From NCBI GenBank assembly GCA_965202905.1, contig OZ241868.1:248001-312000 (forward strand): 64,000 bases of DNA. The letters run 5' to 3'. The DNA comes from CAYFYS01 sp965202905. GTDB taxonomy: Bacteria > Pseudomonadota > Alphaproteobacteria > MPNO01. Positions 1-9,075 of this stretch are shown here, piece by piece. Position 1 is the stretch's first letter. Each line of letters begins with the position of its first letter. The notes under the pieces are model-generated. The model saw nothing but the letters and a program-made list of their open reading frames with translations. It was not told the origin of the DNA and ran no database searches. Both the position numbers and the translations under genes were made by a program.

Positions 1-2
1 TG

Positions 3-221
3 CGCATCCACAAGGCGCTGAAAGGCCCCCCGGCGATGGCGGCGGGCGTATCGGACACGCTGCGGGACATGGAATGGATCACCGGGGAATGGATCACCGG
101 GGAATGGATCCTCTGCTCGATCGACGCGCAGGCGACGAAGCCGAAGCGATTCGATCCAAACCGAGATACTAACCCGATCCTTGATCGTATGGAAGTTCCA
201 GGATATAATGGGGTAGAATAA
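3..221 (+). mobile_element. IS1-family-type transposase, 3' fragment
   Basis: The frame is already open at the left edge and ends at a TGA at 219-221. Its first residues read RIHKALKGPPAMAAGVSDTL, which closely resembles the C-terminal RIHKTLxVTPAMAAGVTD segment of transposases commonly annotated as IS1 family. That segment would follow the DDE catalytic core, which lies outside the window. A three-copy 15-bp repeat at 71-110 inserts extra residues without shifting the frame, and this is not expected in a working enzyme. I cannot tell whether the upstream part is intact. The family call rests on this short tail only. Confidence 0.6.
71..110. repeat. 15-bp tandem repeat, 2.7 copies
   Basis: GGAATGGATCACCGG occurs at 71-85 and 86-100, followed by a third partial copy at 101-110. 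Because the unit is 15 bp, the transposase frame continues and gains a repeated WITGE pentapeptide. This is one of several short tandem duplications in the window. Confidence 0.95.
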
Positions 222-240
222 TCGATAAGAGGATCAAGAA

Positions 241-1185
241 ATGGGCTTCGGCGCTTCACTGAGCGTGTCACTTGGAAGTATCATCGTCGTTCTGCTGTTT
301 GTCTTCGCGCTGGTCATTATATGGCGAGGCGTGAAGGTCGTTCCTCAGTCGGAGGTCTATATCGTAGAGAGATTCGGAAGGTATATGCGCACCCTGTCGC
401 CGGGCCTCAACTTGATCGTGCCGTTCCTCGATGGTGTCTCACACCGGATTTCGATCCTCGAGAGGCAACTTCCAGAGTTTCAGATCAGTGTTATCACCCG
501 GGACAATGTCGAGGTCAATCTCGAGACGACCGTGTTCTATCGTATCGTCGACGGCCCACGATCAGTCTACCGCATTCGCAATGTCGACGCGGCACTTCAC
601 ACCGAGGCAACGGCGATCGTGCGCTCGGCCGCCGGGAGGCTCGAACTCGACGAACTGCAATCGTCACGGGAGTCCATGAATCAGGAGATCGGGCAGAACC
701 TTCAAGCCAAATCGGACGAGTGGGGGCTCAACATCACCTCGACGGCAATCACGGATGTCATCGTAGACGAGCAGACGAAGACGGCGCAGCGCCAGCAACT
801 GAATGCCGAGCGCGAACGTCGCGCCGCGATTGCCCGCGCTGAAGGAGAGAAGCGCGCGGTGGAGCTTGCCGCGGAGGCCAAGCTGTTCGAAGCACAGAAG
901 GAAGCCGAGGCATTGCGTCTGACCGCCGATGCTGAAGCCTATGCGGTGCGCGTTAAGGCCGAGGCCGATGCGGAGCAGACCCGGGTCGTCGCCGCAGCCA
1001 TCGCCGACCGGGGGCAGCCGGCGATCGATTTCGAGGTATTGAAGCGCCAAGTCGATGCGCTCGGCCGGCTCGCCGCGTCAACCAACGCCAAGACGGTGGT
1101 CGTGCCGACCGACGTTACCGGCGTGATCGGTTCGCTGCAGTTGATCGCGGATAACATTCGGAGGACCGGCGATGGCGCTGCCTGA
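241..1185 (+). CDS. qmcA: SPFH/Band 7 (stomatin/prohibitin) membrane protein, QmcA-like
   Basis: The product has 314 residues and belongs to the SPFH (Band 7, slipin/stomatin) family of oligomeric membrane scaffolds. In E. coli QmcA is linked to membrane protein quality control with FtsH. One membrane segment lies near residues 9-27. The SPFH domain follows, with the family's RFGRYxRTLxPGLN segment near residues 41-54, then an Ala/Glu/Arg-rich coiled coil from about 185 to 260. The ATG at 241 follows a purine-rich GAGGA about 10 bases upstream. The gene overlaps the next one, an NfeD-like protein, by 14 bp, which is the usual slipin-NfeD partnership and implies co-translation. The family is certain. 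The exact role is inferred from the pair. Confidence 0.88.
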   Translation: MGFGASLSVSLGSIIVVLLFVFALVIIWRGVKVVPQSEVYIVERFGRYMRTLSPGLNLIVPFLDGVSHRISILERQLPEFQISVITRDNVEVNLETTVFYRIVDGPRSVYRIRNVDAALHTEATAIVRSAAGRLELDELQSSRESMNQEIGQNLQAKSDEWGLNITSTAITDVIVDEQTKTAQRQQLNAERERRAAIARAEGEKRAVELAAEAKLFEAQKEAEALRLTADAEAYAVRVKAEADAEQTRVVAAAIADRGQPAIDFEVLKRQVDALGRLAASTNAKTVVVPTDVTGVIGSLQLIADNIRRTGDGAA

Positions 1186-1483
1186 CACGTTGACCGGCTG
1201 GCTGCTGCTGCCGGAGGTCTGGGTGATCGTCGCCATCGTCCTGGTCTGTGCAGATCTCGTGATCGGCTTCCACTTCTTCGTGCTGTCGGTCGGCGTCGCA
1301 GCGGCCGTTATCGCCGCGTTTCTGTTCGTTCAGCGCGACGCATGGCTTGGCGATTTCGTCCTGTTCGAGACATGGCGATCCGTCGGCACTTGGTTCGCGG
1401 TTCTTTCCGTGGCGTCGATCTTTCTGATCCGATGGGCGTTTCAGCGGCACCGTCGCGCCACGCCGGACATCAACGAATATTGA
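1172..1483 (+). CDS. Short NfeD-like membrane protein, partner of the SPFH protein
   Basis: This 103-residue protein has two hydrophobic segments near residues 15-53 and a third near 69-88. It is short for the partner family: E. coli YbbJ-type NfeD proteins have about 150 residues and end in an OB-fold, which is not apparent here. The start overlaps the end of the upstream SPFH gene, so the two are probably translated together and form a membrane complex. A 14-bp tandem duplication begins only 7 bp after the stop codon, so a loss of the 3' end is possible, although the protein ends without obvious junk residues. NfeD identity rests mainly on context and membrane layout. Confidence 0.7.
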   Translation: MALPDTLTGWLLLPEVWVIVAIVLVCADLVIGFHFFVLSVGVAAAVIAAFLFVQRDAWLGDFVLFETWRSVGTWFAVLSVASIFLIRWAFQRHRRATPDINEY

Positions 1484-1490
1484 TAACCGT

Positions 1491-1518
1491 ACAGCTGGGG
1501 TCCGACAGCTGGGGTCCG
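1491..1518. repeat. 14-bp perfect tandem duplication after the NfeD-like gene
   Basis: ACAGCTGGGGTCCG is present twice head to tail (1491-1504 and 1505-1518), just past the NfeD stop. The core CTGGGGTCC also occurs in reverse complement near 48112-48120, in another gene-free stretch. Confidence 0.95.
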
Positions 1519-1638
1519 GTGTCGAGAACATTCTGAATCCTGCTTATTCCTGAAAGTCATCCTGCAATGAGCAGGCAGTAAAGATATGGGCTGGGTGCGT
1601 GCGGCGCTATGCATGAAGCAGGGGGTCATGGTCTGGAG

Positions 1639-1971
1639 TTAATAGCTCCGGCTGTAGCGCCAAGCGATACTGGCGAGATAACGCTCGGCGTGATCGGGGC
1701 CGGGCTTACGGCAGGTTCCGGCGATCGGGCTCTTGATGTTGCCCGGCATCGTATTCGCCCATTTGAATGGCGCCATTTGGGCGGCCTTTCGGCCCGAGCC
1801 GGTCGGGGTCGCCCGATGACTGTCGGCGACCGCGTCGAGCCTGCGCCAGCGGCACTGCTCCCCGGTGTCAAAGGCTTCACGCAACCCCGCGTCGCTCAAC
1901 CCACGTACCCACGATGCAACCTTGAATGGTACATAAGCGACTCTCGGATCTCGAACATAATGAGAACACAC
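1639..1971 (-). mobile_element. Decayed IS1595-type transposase fragment
   Basis: On the minus strand the 110-residue frame keeps pieces typical of the C-terminal part of IS1595-family transposases: a SWVRGLSD block, a GNIKSPIAGT block, and a HAERYLASIAWRYSR block that parallels the family's HVPRYLxEFxYRFNRR. The N-terminal DDE core is absent and the order of blocks is disturbed, so this is a remnant. No terminal inverted repeats were found. The family call is by recognition of these short blocks. Confidence 0.5.
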
Positions 1972-2628
1972 GCCTTCTCAGGCGGGCTGTCACGGATAAG
2001 CAGGTTCTGAATTGACCGGTTTAAGTACCAAACGAGTTGACCGCTTCGGTTGAGGGTGTTGGGCCTGTGAGGAAGTGGTCAGACGCGGAACGGCTGTCCA
2101 TTTGTCCACAGGCCGGTCGCGTCGCAGCGGATCGCGCGGCCGGTTTTGCGGTGGGTTCGGCGGTCCTGCCATCGGAGCGACAGCGCACCAAGCATCGCAG
2201 TCCGTGGAAGACGGCGAGCGTGCGGGAGACCGCCATGCCAGGATCGACGCGCCCGGGTCCGATAGGAGGCCCAAGATGGCCAGCTATTCGCTCCCCGCCT
2301 TTTCCTGGTTCATTGACGACCTGTGCGTCCATTGCATCAAGGGGCCTTTCCGAAGACGGTCACCGGGCAGGCGACGCTCAAGCCGATCGACCGCCACGAT
2401 GCGCCGACCGGCCATGTCGACATCGTCAGCCCCTGGGCGCCGCATTTCGAGTGGGGCGCCTCGCACCGCCCGGTCGCCGTCACCGTGCGCAGCGACCGCA
2501 CCGGTGGCTAAAACCTGGAACCGCTTACCCCGAGACCGGAGCCACCGACGACACCCGCCGCGGTCTGGAGCCGGTTCCGCTGGCGGTCTGAGCGGCGTCT
2601 CCGAGTTGTCCCGGAAGATCAGACCTTT
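1972..2628. other. Gene-free stretch with no supported gene
   Basis: About 650 bp between the IS1595 remnant and the molybdenum hydroxylase. On the plus strand an ATG at 2276 has a good AGGAGG seven bases upstream and opens MASYSLPAFSWFIDDLCVHC, but the frame soon becomes Arg/Ser-rich. The neighbouring frame from 2323 then looks more protein-like, up to a stop near 2511. This may be a frameshifted small gene, but I do not recognise it. Confidence 0.3.
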
Positions 2629-4908
2629 CTACCCGGCGCCGTTGGCGCCGATCGCTTTGAGGACCTTGGGCGGGGACATCGGTTGTTCGCGCAGGCGTAT
2701 GCCGATCGCGTCATAGATCGCGTTGGAGATCGCGGCCAAAGGCGGGATGATCGGCACCTCGCCGATGCCACGCACGCCATAGGGGTGGTTGGGGTTCGGC
2801 ACCTCGACGATCTCGGTGTCGATGAACGGGACGTCCGAGGCCACCGGCACGCGATAGTCGAGGAATCCCGGATTCTCCAGCCGGCCCTTTTCGTCGTAGA
2901 TGTATTCCTCGTTGAGCGCCCAGCCGATGCCCTGGACCGCGCCGCCCTGGAACTGACCCTCGACATAGGCCGGGTGGATCGCCTTGCCGGTGTCCTGGAT
3001 GACGACATAGCGCAGGATCTTGACCAGCCCGGTCCTGGTGTCGACCTCGACATCGACAATGTGGGCGCCGAAGCCGGGGCCGGCGCCTTGCGCGTTGATC
3101 TCGGCATGGCCGGCAATCGGTCCGCCGGTCTTGCCGGCGACCCTGGCGATGTCGCCGATCGACATGGGCTCGAACTCACCGACATTGGAGCTTGCCGGCC
3201 GGGCGTGGCCGTCCTCCCAGACGACGCCGTCGACCGGCACCTCCCAGATCCGGGCGGCGCGCGCGCGCAAGGTGTCGATCGCCTGACGGGCGGCGATCAC
3301 CGCGGCCATCCCCGACGCGAAGGTCCCGCGGCTGCCGGCGGTCACGAAGTTGAAGCCGAGCGCCGAGGTATCGCCGATGCTGACGCGGACCTTGTCGACG
3401 TCGATGCCGAGCTCCTCGGCCACCATCATCGCCATCGCCGCCCGGCTTCCGCCCGCAACGTCGATGGTGCCCATCATCAGCGCGACCGTGCCGTCCTCGT
3501 TGACGTTCAGCGTGGAGGTGGTCTCGTTGCCGATGTTGAACCAGAACCCGGTGGCGATGCCGCGGCCCTGGTTGGGGCCGAGCGGGACCTTGAGCTGCGG
3601 ATGCTCCTTGGCCTTCTCCAGGGTCGCGATATAGCCGATCGGGCCGAGTGTCGGGCCGTAATAAGCCTTGGTGCCTTCCTTGGCGGCGTTCCTGAGCCGG
3701 ATGTCGATCGGATCGATGCCGAGTTCGCGCGCCATCTCGTCCAGGATGCTCTCGACGCCGAAGACCGCGATCGGCGCGCCCGGCGCGCGGTAGGCCGCGA
3801 CCTTGGGCCGGTTCACCGTCACGTCGTTGCCGATTACCCTGACGTTTTCCAGGTCGTAGCGGGTGAACGCGCACATCGAGGCCATCGGCACCGAGGAGCC
3901 CGGAAACGCGCCGGCCTGGAAGTCGAGCTGGGCCTCGGCCGCGACGATCCGGCCGTCCTTCGTGCAGCCCATCTTGATCCGCGTGTGCGCGCCCGAGGTC
4001 GGCCCGGTCGAGCGGAACACGTCCTCGCGGCTCATCACCATCTTGACCGGCCGGTTGGATTTCTTCGACAGCATTATGGCCGGCGGCTCGAGATAGACGT
4101 TGTTCTTGCCGCCGAACCCGCCGCCGAGCTCCGTCGGGATCACCCGTATCTTGGAGATGTCCATTTGAAGCAGTTTCGCGCATTGCGCGCGGATGACGAA
4201 GTGGCCTTGCGTGGCGGTCCACAGCTCGACCTGGCCGTCCTCGCTGTAGTTGGCGATCGAGGCCTGCGGCTCGATATAGCCCTGATGCACCGGCTTGGTG
4301 TCGAACTCGCGCTCGATAACAAGGTTGGCCTGCTTGAAGCCCGCCTCGATGTCGCCGGTCTGGAACTGGACGCGTTTGGCGATGTTGGACGGCTTTTCGG
4401 GCGGCGGCTCGACGCCCGCGGTGATCTGCTCCTCGTGCAGCAGCGGCGCATCGTCCTTCATCGCATCGACGACATTGATGACGTGCGGCAACACCTCGTA
4501 GTCGACTCTTATCAGTTTCAGCGCCTTGCGGGCGACGGCGTCCGAAATCGCGGCGACCGCGGCCACCGGATGGCCGTCATAGAGCACCTTCTCGCGCGCC
4601 ATCATGTTGCGGGTCACATCGCGGAAATTGACGATCAGCTCTCCGGCCGCGGCGTATTCGACCGGCATCTCCGGGAAGTCGTCGCGTGTGACCACCGCCT
4701 TGACGCCAGCCAGCGCCTCGGCGGCGGCGGTGTCGATCGACAGCAGCCGCGCATGGGCGTGCGGGCTCCGCAGCACCCGGCCGTAGAGCTGGCCCGGCAG
4801 GTTGACGTCGGCGCCGTAGCGGGCGCGGCCGGTCACTTTGTCGACGCCGTCGGGCCGGATCGGCCTGGTGCCGACGACCTTGAGATCCTTGTCCTCGTAT
4901 TTGAGCAT
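2629..4908 (-). CDS. Xanthine dehydrogenase family, molybdopterin-binding large subunit
   Basis: The catalytic subunit (759 residues) of a three-part molybdenum hydroxylase of the xanthine oxidase/CO dehydrogenase family. Such enzymes hydroxylate carbon centres, often in N-heterocycles, aldehydes or aromatic CoA esters, with water as the oxygen source. Visible hallmarks are GGGFGGK (262-268) in the first molybdopterin domain, AAYRAPG (371-377) at the active-site loop, and RGIGEVP near residue 717 carrying the catalytic Glu. The loop lacks the Cys of true CO dehydrogenases (VAYRCSFR), so CO oxidation is unlikely. The ATG at 4908 was chosen because the longer frame upstream overlaps the iron-sulphur gene. 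It is last in the order FAD subunit, 2Fe-2S subunit, this gene. The substrate is unknown; the adjacent aromatic genes suggest a ring compound. Confidence 0.9.
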   Translation of the reverse strand: MLKYEDKDLKVVGTRPIRPDGVDKVTGRARYGADVNLPGQLYGRVLRSPHAHARLLSIDTAAAEALAGVKAVVTRDDFPEMPVEYAAAGELIVNFRDVTRNMMAREKVLYDGHPVAAVAAISDAVARKALKLIRVDYEVLPHVINVVDAMKDDAPLLHEEQITAGVEPPPEKPSNIAKRVQFQTGDIEAGFKQANLVIEREFDTKPVHQGYIEPQASIANYSEDGQVELWTATQGHFVIRAQCAKLLQMDISKIRVIPTELGGGFGGKNNVYLEPPAIMLSKKSNRPVKMVMSREDVFRSTGPTSGAHTRIKMGCTKDGRIVAAEAQLDFQAGAFPGSSVPMASMCAFTRYDLENVRVIGNDVTVNRPKVAAYRAPGAPIAVFGVESILDEMARELGIDPIDIRLRNAAKEGTKAYYGPTLGPIGYIATLEKAKEHPQLKVPLGPNQGRGIATGFWFNIGNETTSTLNVNEDGTVALMMGTIDVAGGSRAAMAMMVAEELGIDVDKVRVSIGDTSALGFNFVTAGSRGTFASGMAAVIAARQAIDTLRARAARIWEVPVDGVVWEDGHARPASSNVGEFEPMSIGDIARVAGKTGGPIAGHAEINAQGAGPGFGAHIVDVEVDTRTGLVKILRYVVIQDTGKAIHPAYVEGQFQGGAVQGIGWALNEEYIYDEKGRLENPGFLDYRVPVASDVPFIDTEIVEVPNPNHPYGVRGIGEVPIIPPLAAISNAIYDAIGIRLREQPMSPPKVLKAIGANGAG

Positions 4909-4919
4909 GGTGGCCACGA

Positions 4920-5396
4920 TCAGCGTCCTCTCATTTCCGCGGCGGCGTCCTGGACCGCCTCGACGATCTTGTGATAGCCGGTGCACCGGCAGAGATTGCC
5001 GGCGAGCCAGTAGCGGATTTCCGTTTCGCTCGGATCGGGGTTGATCCGCAAAAGCGAACGGGCGGCGATCAACAGCCCCGGGGTGCAGATGCCGCACTGA
5101 AGCGCGGCGTGTTCGAGGAATTTTCGCTGCAACGGGTGCAGGGTCTCGCCATTGGCCATGCCCTCTACGGTCTCGACCGACTTGCCTTCGACCTCGACCC
5201 CGAGCATCAGGCAGGAGCACATCAACCGACCGTCGACGGTCACCGAGCAGGCCCCGCAATCGCCGGTGCCGCAGCCTTCCTTGGTGCCGGTCATCTGCAA
5301 CTCGTCGCGCAACACCGAGAGCAGCGTCTGGTCGGTCTCGCAGAGGAAGTCGACCTCGTCTCCGTTGATCGTCGTGGTGACGTGAGCTCGCGCCAT
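4920..5396 (-). CDS. 2Fe-2S small subunit of the molybdenum hydroxylase
   Basis: The 158-residue CoxS-type subunit carries electrons from the molybdenum centre to the FAD subunit. The N-terminal plant-ferredoxin-like domain has EGCGTGDCGACSV with the following CSC for the first cluster. The C-terminal domain has CGICTPG and NLCRCTGY for the second, so all eight Cys ligands are present. The length is typical. The ATG at 5396 overlaps the stop of the FAD subunit by one base, and the next gene begins 11 bp downstream, so the three genes form one transcript. Confidence 0.93.
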   Translation of the reverse strand: MARAHVTTTINGDEVDFLCETDQTLLSVLRDELQMTGTKEGCGTGDCGACSVTVDGRLMCSCLMLGVEVEGKSVETVEGMANGETLHPLQRKFLEHAALQCGICTPGLLIAARSLLRINPDPSETEIRYWLAGNLCRCTGYHKIVEAVQDAAAEMRGR

Positions 5397-6256
5397 CAGT
5401 TCCGTCCCGCCCGTTCGAGTGCCTTCCGCGCGGCGCGCTCGGCGAGCACGCCCGCGACCTGTGTCCTGAATTCGATCGTACCCCGCTTGTCGTCGATCGG
5501 CCGGCAGGCCGCGCTTGCCGCCGCCGAAAGCTTTCCGAGCGAGGCCTCGTCGCCCTTGGCGCCGATCAGCGCCTGGGCCGCCTCCTCGACCAGGAGCGCG
5601 CGCTCGGCGACCGCGCCGAGCGAAACCCGCGCCGCCGTGCAGGTGCCGGTATCGTCGAGGGCGAGGTTCACGCCTGCGCCGACGACGGCGATGTCCATCT
5701 CGGTGCGCGGCGTGAAGCGCAGATAGCAGTCGCCCGAGCGCGGCGGGCGTTCGGGGAAAAGGAACGAGACCACGATCTCGCCCTTGGCGAGCGAGGTCTT
5801 GCCGGGTCCTGTGGCAACGTCCTGGACCGGCAGCTCGCGGCGCCCGCCGGGACCGGCGATCGAAGCGACCGCGCCGGCGGCGATCAGGGCCGGCACGGCG
5901 TCCGCGGCCGGCGAGGCATTGCACAGATTGCCGCCCACCGTCGCCCGGCCGCGAATCTGGATCGAGCCGATCAGCTTCACCCCGTCGACCACGCCGGGCC
6001 AGGCGGCGTTGAAGCCTTCATGCTCCATCACCTCCATCCCGGTGACCGCCGCCCCCAGCCGGTAGCGCCCGCCGGTTTCGGCCAGCGTGCGCATCTCGGC
6101 AATGTTCTTGATGTCGACCACCAGATGCGGCTCGACGACGTCGCCGCGCATTTGGATCAGAAGATCCGTGCCGCCCGCCAGCACCCGCGCCTCGCCATCC
6201 GCCGCGGCCAGCAACGCGGTCGCCGCCTCCAGCGTCTCCGGGGCCTCGTATCGCAT
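5396..6256 (-). CDS. FAD-binding medium subunit of the molybdenum hydroxylase
   Basis: A CoxM-type FAD subunit (286 residues from the ATG at 6256) that passes electrons on to the final acceptor. The N-terminal FAD-binding part has LAGGTDLLIQM near residues 27-37 and GGNLCNASPAAD near residue 110, both diagnostic. The C-terminal CO_deh_flav_C domain follows. A TTG one codon upstream (6259) is also possible. The ATG has a GGAGG 9 bases upstream and is preferred. It is first in the FAD, 2Fe-2S, Mo operon. Confidence 0.92.
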   Translation of the reverse strand: MRYEAPETLEAATALLAAADGEARVLAGGTDLLIQMRGDVVEPHLVVDIKNIAEMRTLAETGGRYRLGAAVTGMEVMEHEGFNAAWPGVVDGVKLIGSIQIRGRATVGGNLCNASPAADAVPALIAAGAVASIAGPGGRRELPVQDVATGPGKTSLAKGEIVVSFLFPERPPRSGDCYLRFTPRTEMDIAVVGAGVNLALDDTGTCTAARVSLGAVAERALLVEEAAQALIGAKGDEASLGKLSAAASAACRPIDDKRGTIEFRTQVAGVLAERAARKALERAGRN

Positions 6257-6407
6257 CAACGCAAGCCTCCCTTACTCGATTGCGTCTGTTGGTATAGCCG
6301 GTTGCCGCGTCGGCGCAAACCGGGTCGGCCGGCGGCCCGGCGAAATTCCCTGTACCCGGGGACGGGCGCGGGGGCGCATGGGGACCGAAACGAGGCCGTG
6401 AGTCCGT

Positions 6408-6443
6408 CGTTTCGGTTCAGCCATCCGTTTCGGTTCAGCCATC
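6408..6443. repeat. 18-bp perfect tandem duplication spanning a stop codon
   Basis: CGTTTCGGTTCAGCCATC occurs at 6408-6425 and again at 6426-6443. The second copy contains the minus-strand stop codon (6435-6437) and last codons of the dioxygenase-type gene. The first copy is a duplicate of that gene end. Confidence 0.95.
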
Positions 6444-7394
6444 GGCGATGCGCAGCCAGCCGAGGGCGTTCAGTACCGGCTCGTCGGTGATGACGAACAG
6501 CACCGCATCCTCGTCGGCGCGGTGGGCGACCGGCCGCCAGGCGGGGACCGCGAGCACATCGCCGCGCGACCAGCCGAAGCGTTCGCCGTCGATCGTCGAA
6601 CTGCCGCGGCCCTCGGCGACGCAGACGATCTGATTGGCCGTCGTCCGATGGGCGCGCGTGGTCTCGCCGGCCGCGTGGCGCTGCATGTACAGAGCGATCG
6701 AGGAAAGCGCCGGGCCGCCGAGCTCGACCCTGCGGCCGAAGCGCCCGTCGGGATCGGGCTCAACCCGCTCCAGATCCGCCCGGACGTCCTGCCAGCGGAG
6801 GATGAAGGGCGAGCCCGCCGGCGTCGAACGGACCGGTTCGCGGATCTCGGGGTGGGGCTCGAAGAACATCGGCTCCAGCAGATGGACCAGCGGCGCGTCC
6901 AGGCAGTCGAGCCAACAGCACATCCCCTCGGCTTCGCTGCCGTGGCCGTGCCAGGATCAGTTGGGGGTAAGGAGGACATCGTTGGGCCGCATCTCCAGGC
7001 GCTCGCCGTTGACCACGGTATAGGAGCCCTCGCCCTCCAGGACGAAGCGCAGGGCGTTCGGCGTGTGCCGGTGGGAACGCGCGGTCTCGCCGGGCAGGAT
7101 TGCCTGATATGCGGCGATCATGGTCCGGACCGTGGCGTAGGTGTTGCCCTCGACCGGGTTGAACAGGATCAGGTTGCGACGTTCGGCGGACTCGGCGTCG
7201 ACCAGCCTGCCGGCCGCGTCGAGCGCCGCCCGGCCCGCCTGCCAGGACCAGCGGAAGGGCAGGAGGTTCGCCCGCGGCGCCGGCCAGAACGACGGTGTCG
7301 GCTTGGCCCAGCCCGGGTTGATGCCAAGGGGCGCGAGCCCGGCACAGAGCGTGTCCAGACTGTCCGATACCGCAAGCCCGGCATGTGCGGTCAT
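6435..7394 (-). pseudogene. Gentisate 1,2-dioxygenase-type cupin, interrupted by an in-frame UGA
   Basis: Across the break the protein would have about 319 residues and match the gentisate / 1-hydroxy-2-naphthoate dioxygenase family, bicupin Fe(II) enzymes that open the ring of gentisate. The first cupin is clear: HRHTPNALRFVLEGEGSY, then MRPNDVLLTPN, a stop at 6957-6959, then SWHGHGSEAEG in the same frame. The family normally has a Trp where the stop lies (TPNWxWHxHG), so a TGG to TGA change explains it. UGA is used as the ordinary stop throughout the window, so recoding is unlikely. The gene overlaps the FAD hydroxylase stop by 4 bp. It could yield a truncated 145-residue protein, or the change could be a sequencing error. 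Confidence 0.8.
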
Positions 7395-9048
7395 GGTCCG
7401 TCTCTCAACCGTTCGCCGGCGATCCCAAACCGCGACGGTGCGCCGCGCACCCGGTCGATCACCGCTGTCGGATCGGCCGGGGGCGCATCGTCCCGCCAGG
7501 CGACATGCCCGTCCGGCCGAATCAGGACGAACGCGCGTTCGTAGAGTTCGGCGATATCCGCATCGCCGATGTGGACGATCTCAAGCGGCGCCGCGCGGCG
7601 TGCGGCCGCGGCCGCGAGCCCGCGCGCATCGGGCGGCACGGACCCGAACGTCAACAGCACGAAACCCCGACCGAACAGATCGAGCGTCGAGCGCCCCGGC
7701 GCGACGAAGGCGTGCGGCGCGCGGGATCCGGGCCGGGCGGCCGGCTCGTAGACCGAGGGATCGAAAACGATGGCCGATGCACCGTCGGGGACGCAGATCG
7801 GCGAATCCTCGTAGACATAGCCCAGGTGGATCCCCGGGGTGCGCCATTCCCGCGTCATCGCCCGTGCGAGATCGTCGCCGATCCGCGCACGCAGGCGGGC
7901 GCCCTCGCCGGTCCTGTCCAACAGCCGCGGCTCGGCCGGCGGGGGGAGCATGCGCGCGAGGTTGCCGCTCGCCTCGCGCACGTTGCGCTCCGCGACCGGG
8001 CGGCGCTCGGGCGTGTAGGAGGCAAGCAGCCTTGCGCCGCCCCAGCCCGACAGCACGGCGTCGATCTTCCAGGACAGCTCGACCGCATCGCCGACCCCGG
8101 TGTTCATCCCGAACCCGCCGGTCGGCGACATCGCATGCGCCGCGTCGCCGGCGATGAACGCCGGTCCGTCGTCGAAGCCCTCGGCCACCAGCTCGCGCCG
8201 CCGCCAGGGCATGACCGAAAGGATCTCGTAGTCGAAGGCGCAGCCGACGGCCCTCTCGATGGCGGCGCGGATCTCGTGTTCGTCGAGGCCGCGGCCGTCC
8301 GCGCTCGAGCGGATGATCGACATCCTCCACTCGTCGCGGCCGTTGATCGCAACGATCGTCGCCCAGGTCCCCTCCGGTCCGACGAAGATGAAGCGGTACC
8401 CGGGCCGCTTGTCGTGCAGCGCCTCGAACCAGCGGCAGCGAAAGATGATGTTGGTGGTGAAGGTAAGAGTCGGGTTTCCGATCATCCTCGTCCCAGCCGC
8501 CGCGCGCACCGCGCTCGATGCGCCGTCGCAACCGACCGCGAACTGCGCCGCGATATGCTCGCGGCGGCCGGTGCGCGTGTCGAGAATTTCGGCGATTACG
8601 CCGTCGGCCGACGGGCGCAGGCCCTCGAACCGGGTGCAGTAGCGGAGCCTCACCGTCTCGTGCGCGGCGGCGAAGTCGCGCAGGACCGGTCGAACATGTT
8701 CTGCGGGCAGCGTTCGCGCTTCTGCGGGCTCTCCGGCGGCGGCGCGGCCGCGTTCATGCTGGGGACCTCGTAGCGGCCGATCTCCCAGCCGTCCGCCGGG
8801 CTGCCGGCGACATAGACGTTGTCCTGCGGATAGTCGCGGTCGTAGGGCGCGGCCTCGACCGCCTCGACCAGCCCCCAGCGGCGGCAGAACTCCATGGTCC
8901 GGATGCCGACCAGGTCCTGCCGCGGCTGGTGGATCGTGCCGTCGGACTGCTCGATCAGGATACACTCGCGGCCGCGCCAGCCGAGATCGCCGGCGAGCGC
9001 CAGACCCACCGGGCCGCCCCCGACGATCAGCACCGCGGTCCGGTTCAT
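7391..9048 (-). pseudogene. FAD-dependent aromatic hydroxylase (MhpA/PheA type), one-base frameshift
   Basis: Class A flavoprotein monooxygenase related to 3-(3-hydroxyphenyl)propionate hydroxylase, which would use NAD(P)H and O2 to hydroxylate an aromatic ring. The N-terminus from the ATG at 9048 has the FAD fold (VLIVGGGPVGLALAGDLG). The GD motif GDAAHAMSPTGGFGMNTG and the C-terminal thioredoxin-like part lie in another frame. The switch falls near 8680-8690: PQNMFD in the first frame must continue as PVLRDFAAAHETVRLRYC in the second, which needs one extra C in the run after the GAC codon. All other family parts are present. It is translationally coupled to the downstream dioxygenase (ATGA overlap). 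Either a recent pseudogene or a base-calling error. Confidence 0.8.
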
Positions 9049-9075
9049 GGACTCGCCCGGCGCGCCGGGCAGGGT

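Noticed and set aside
4906..4908. CO dehydrogenase (CoxLMS) identity for the molybdenum hydroxylase at 2629-6256
   Set aside because: The active-site loop reads AAYRAPG without the Cys of form I CO dehydrogenase.
2683..4974. Long plus-strand open frame (763 codons) opposite the molybdenum hydroxylase large subunit
   Set aside because: It is rich in Asp, His, Arg and Gly with no domain, and lies wholly opposite a gene with clear motifs. It is a GC-driven shadow frame.
6957..6959. UGA recoding as Trp or selenocysteine in the dioxygenase
   Set aside because: UGA is a normal stop in many intact genes here, no selenocysteine hairpin is evident, and the expected residue is Trp rather than Cys.
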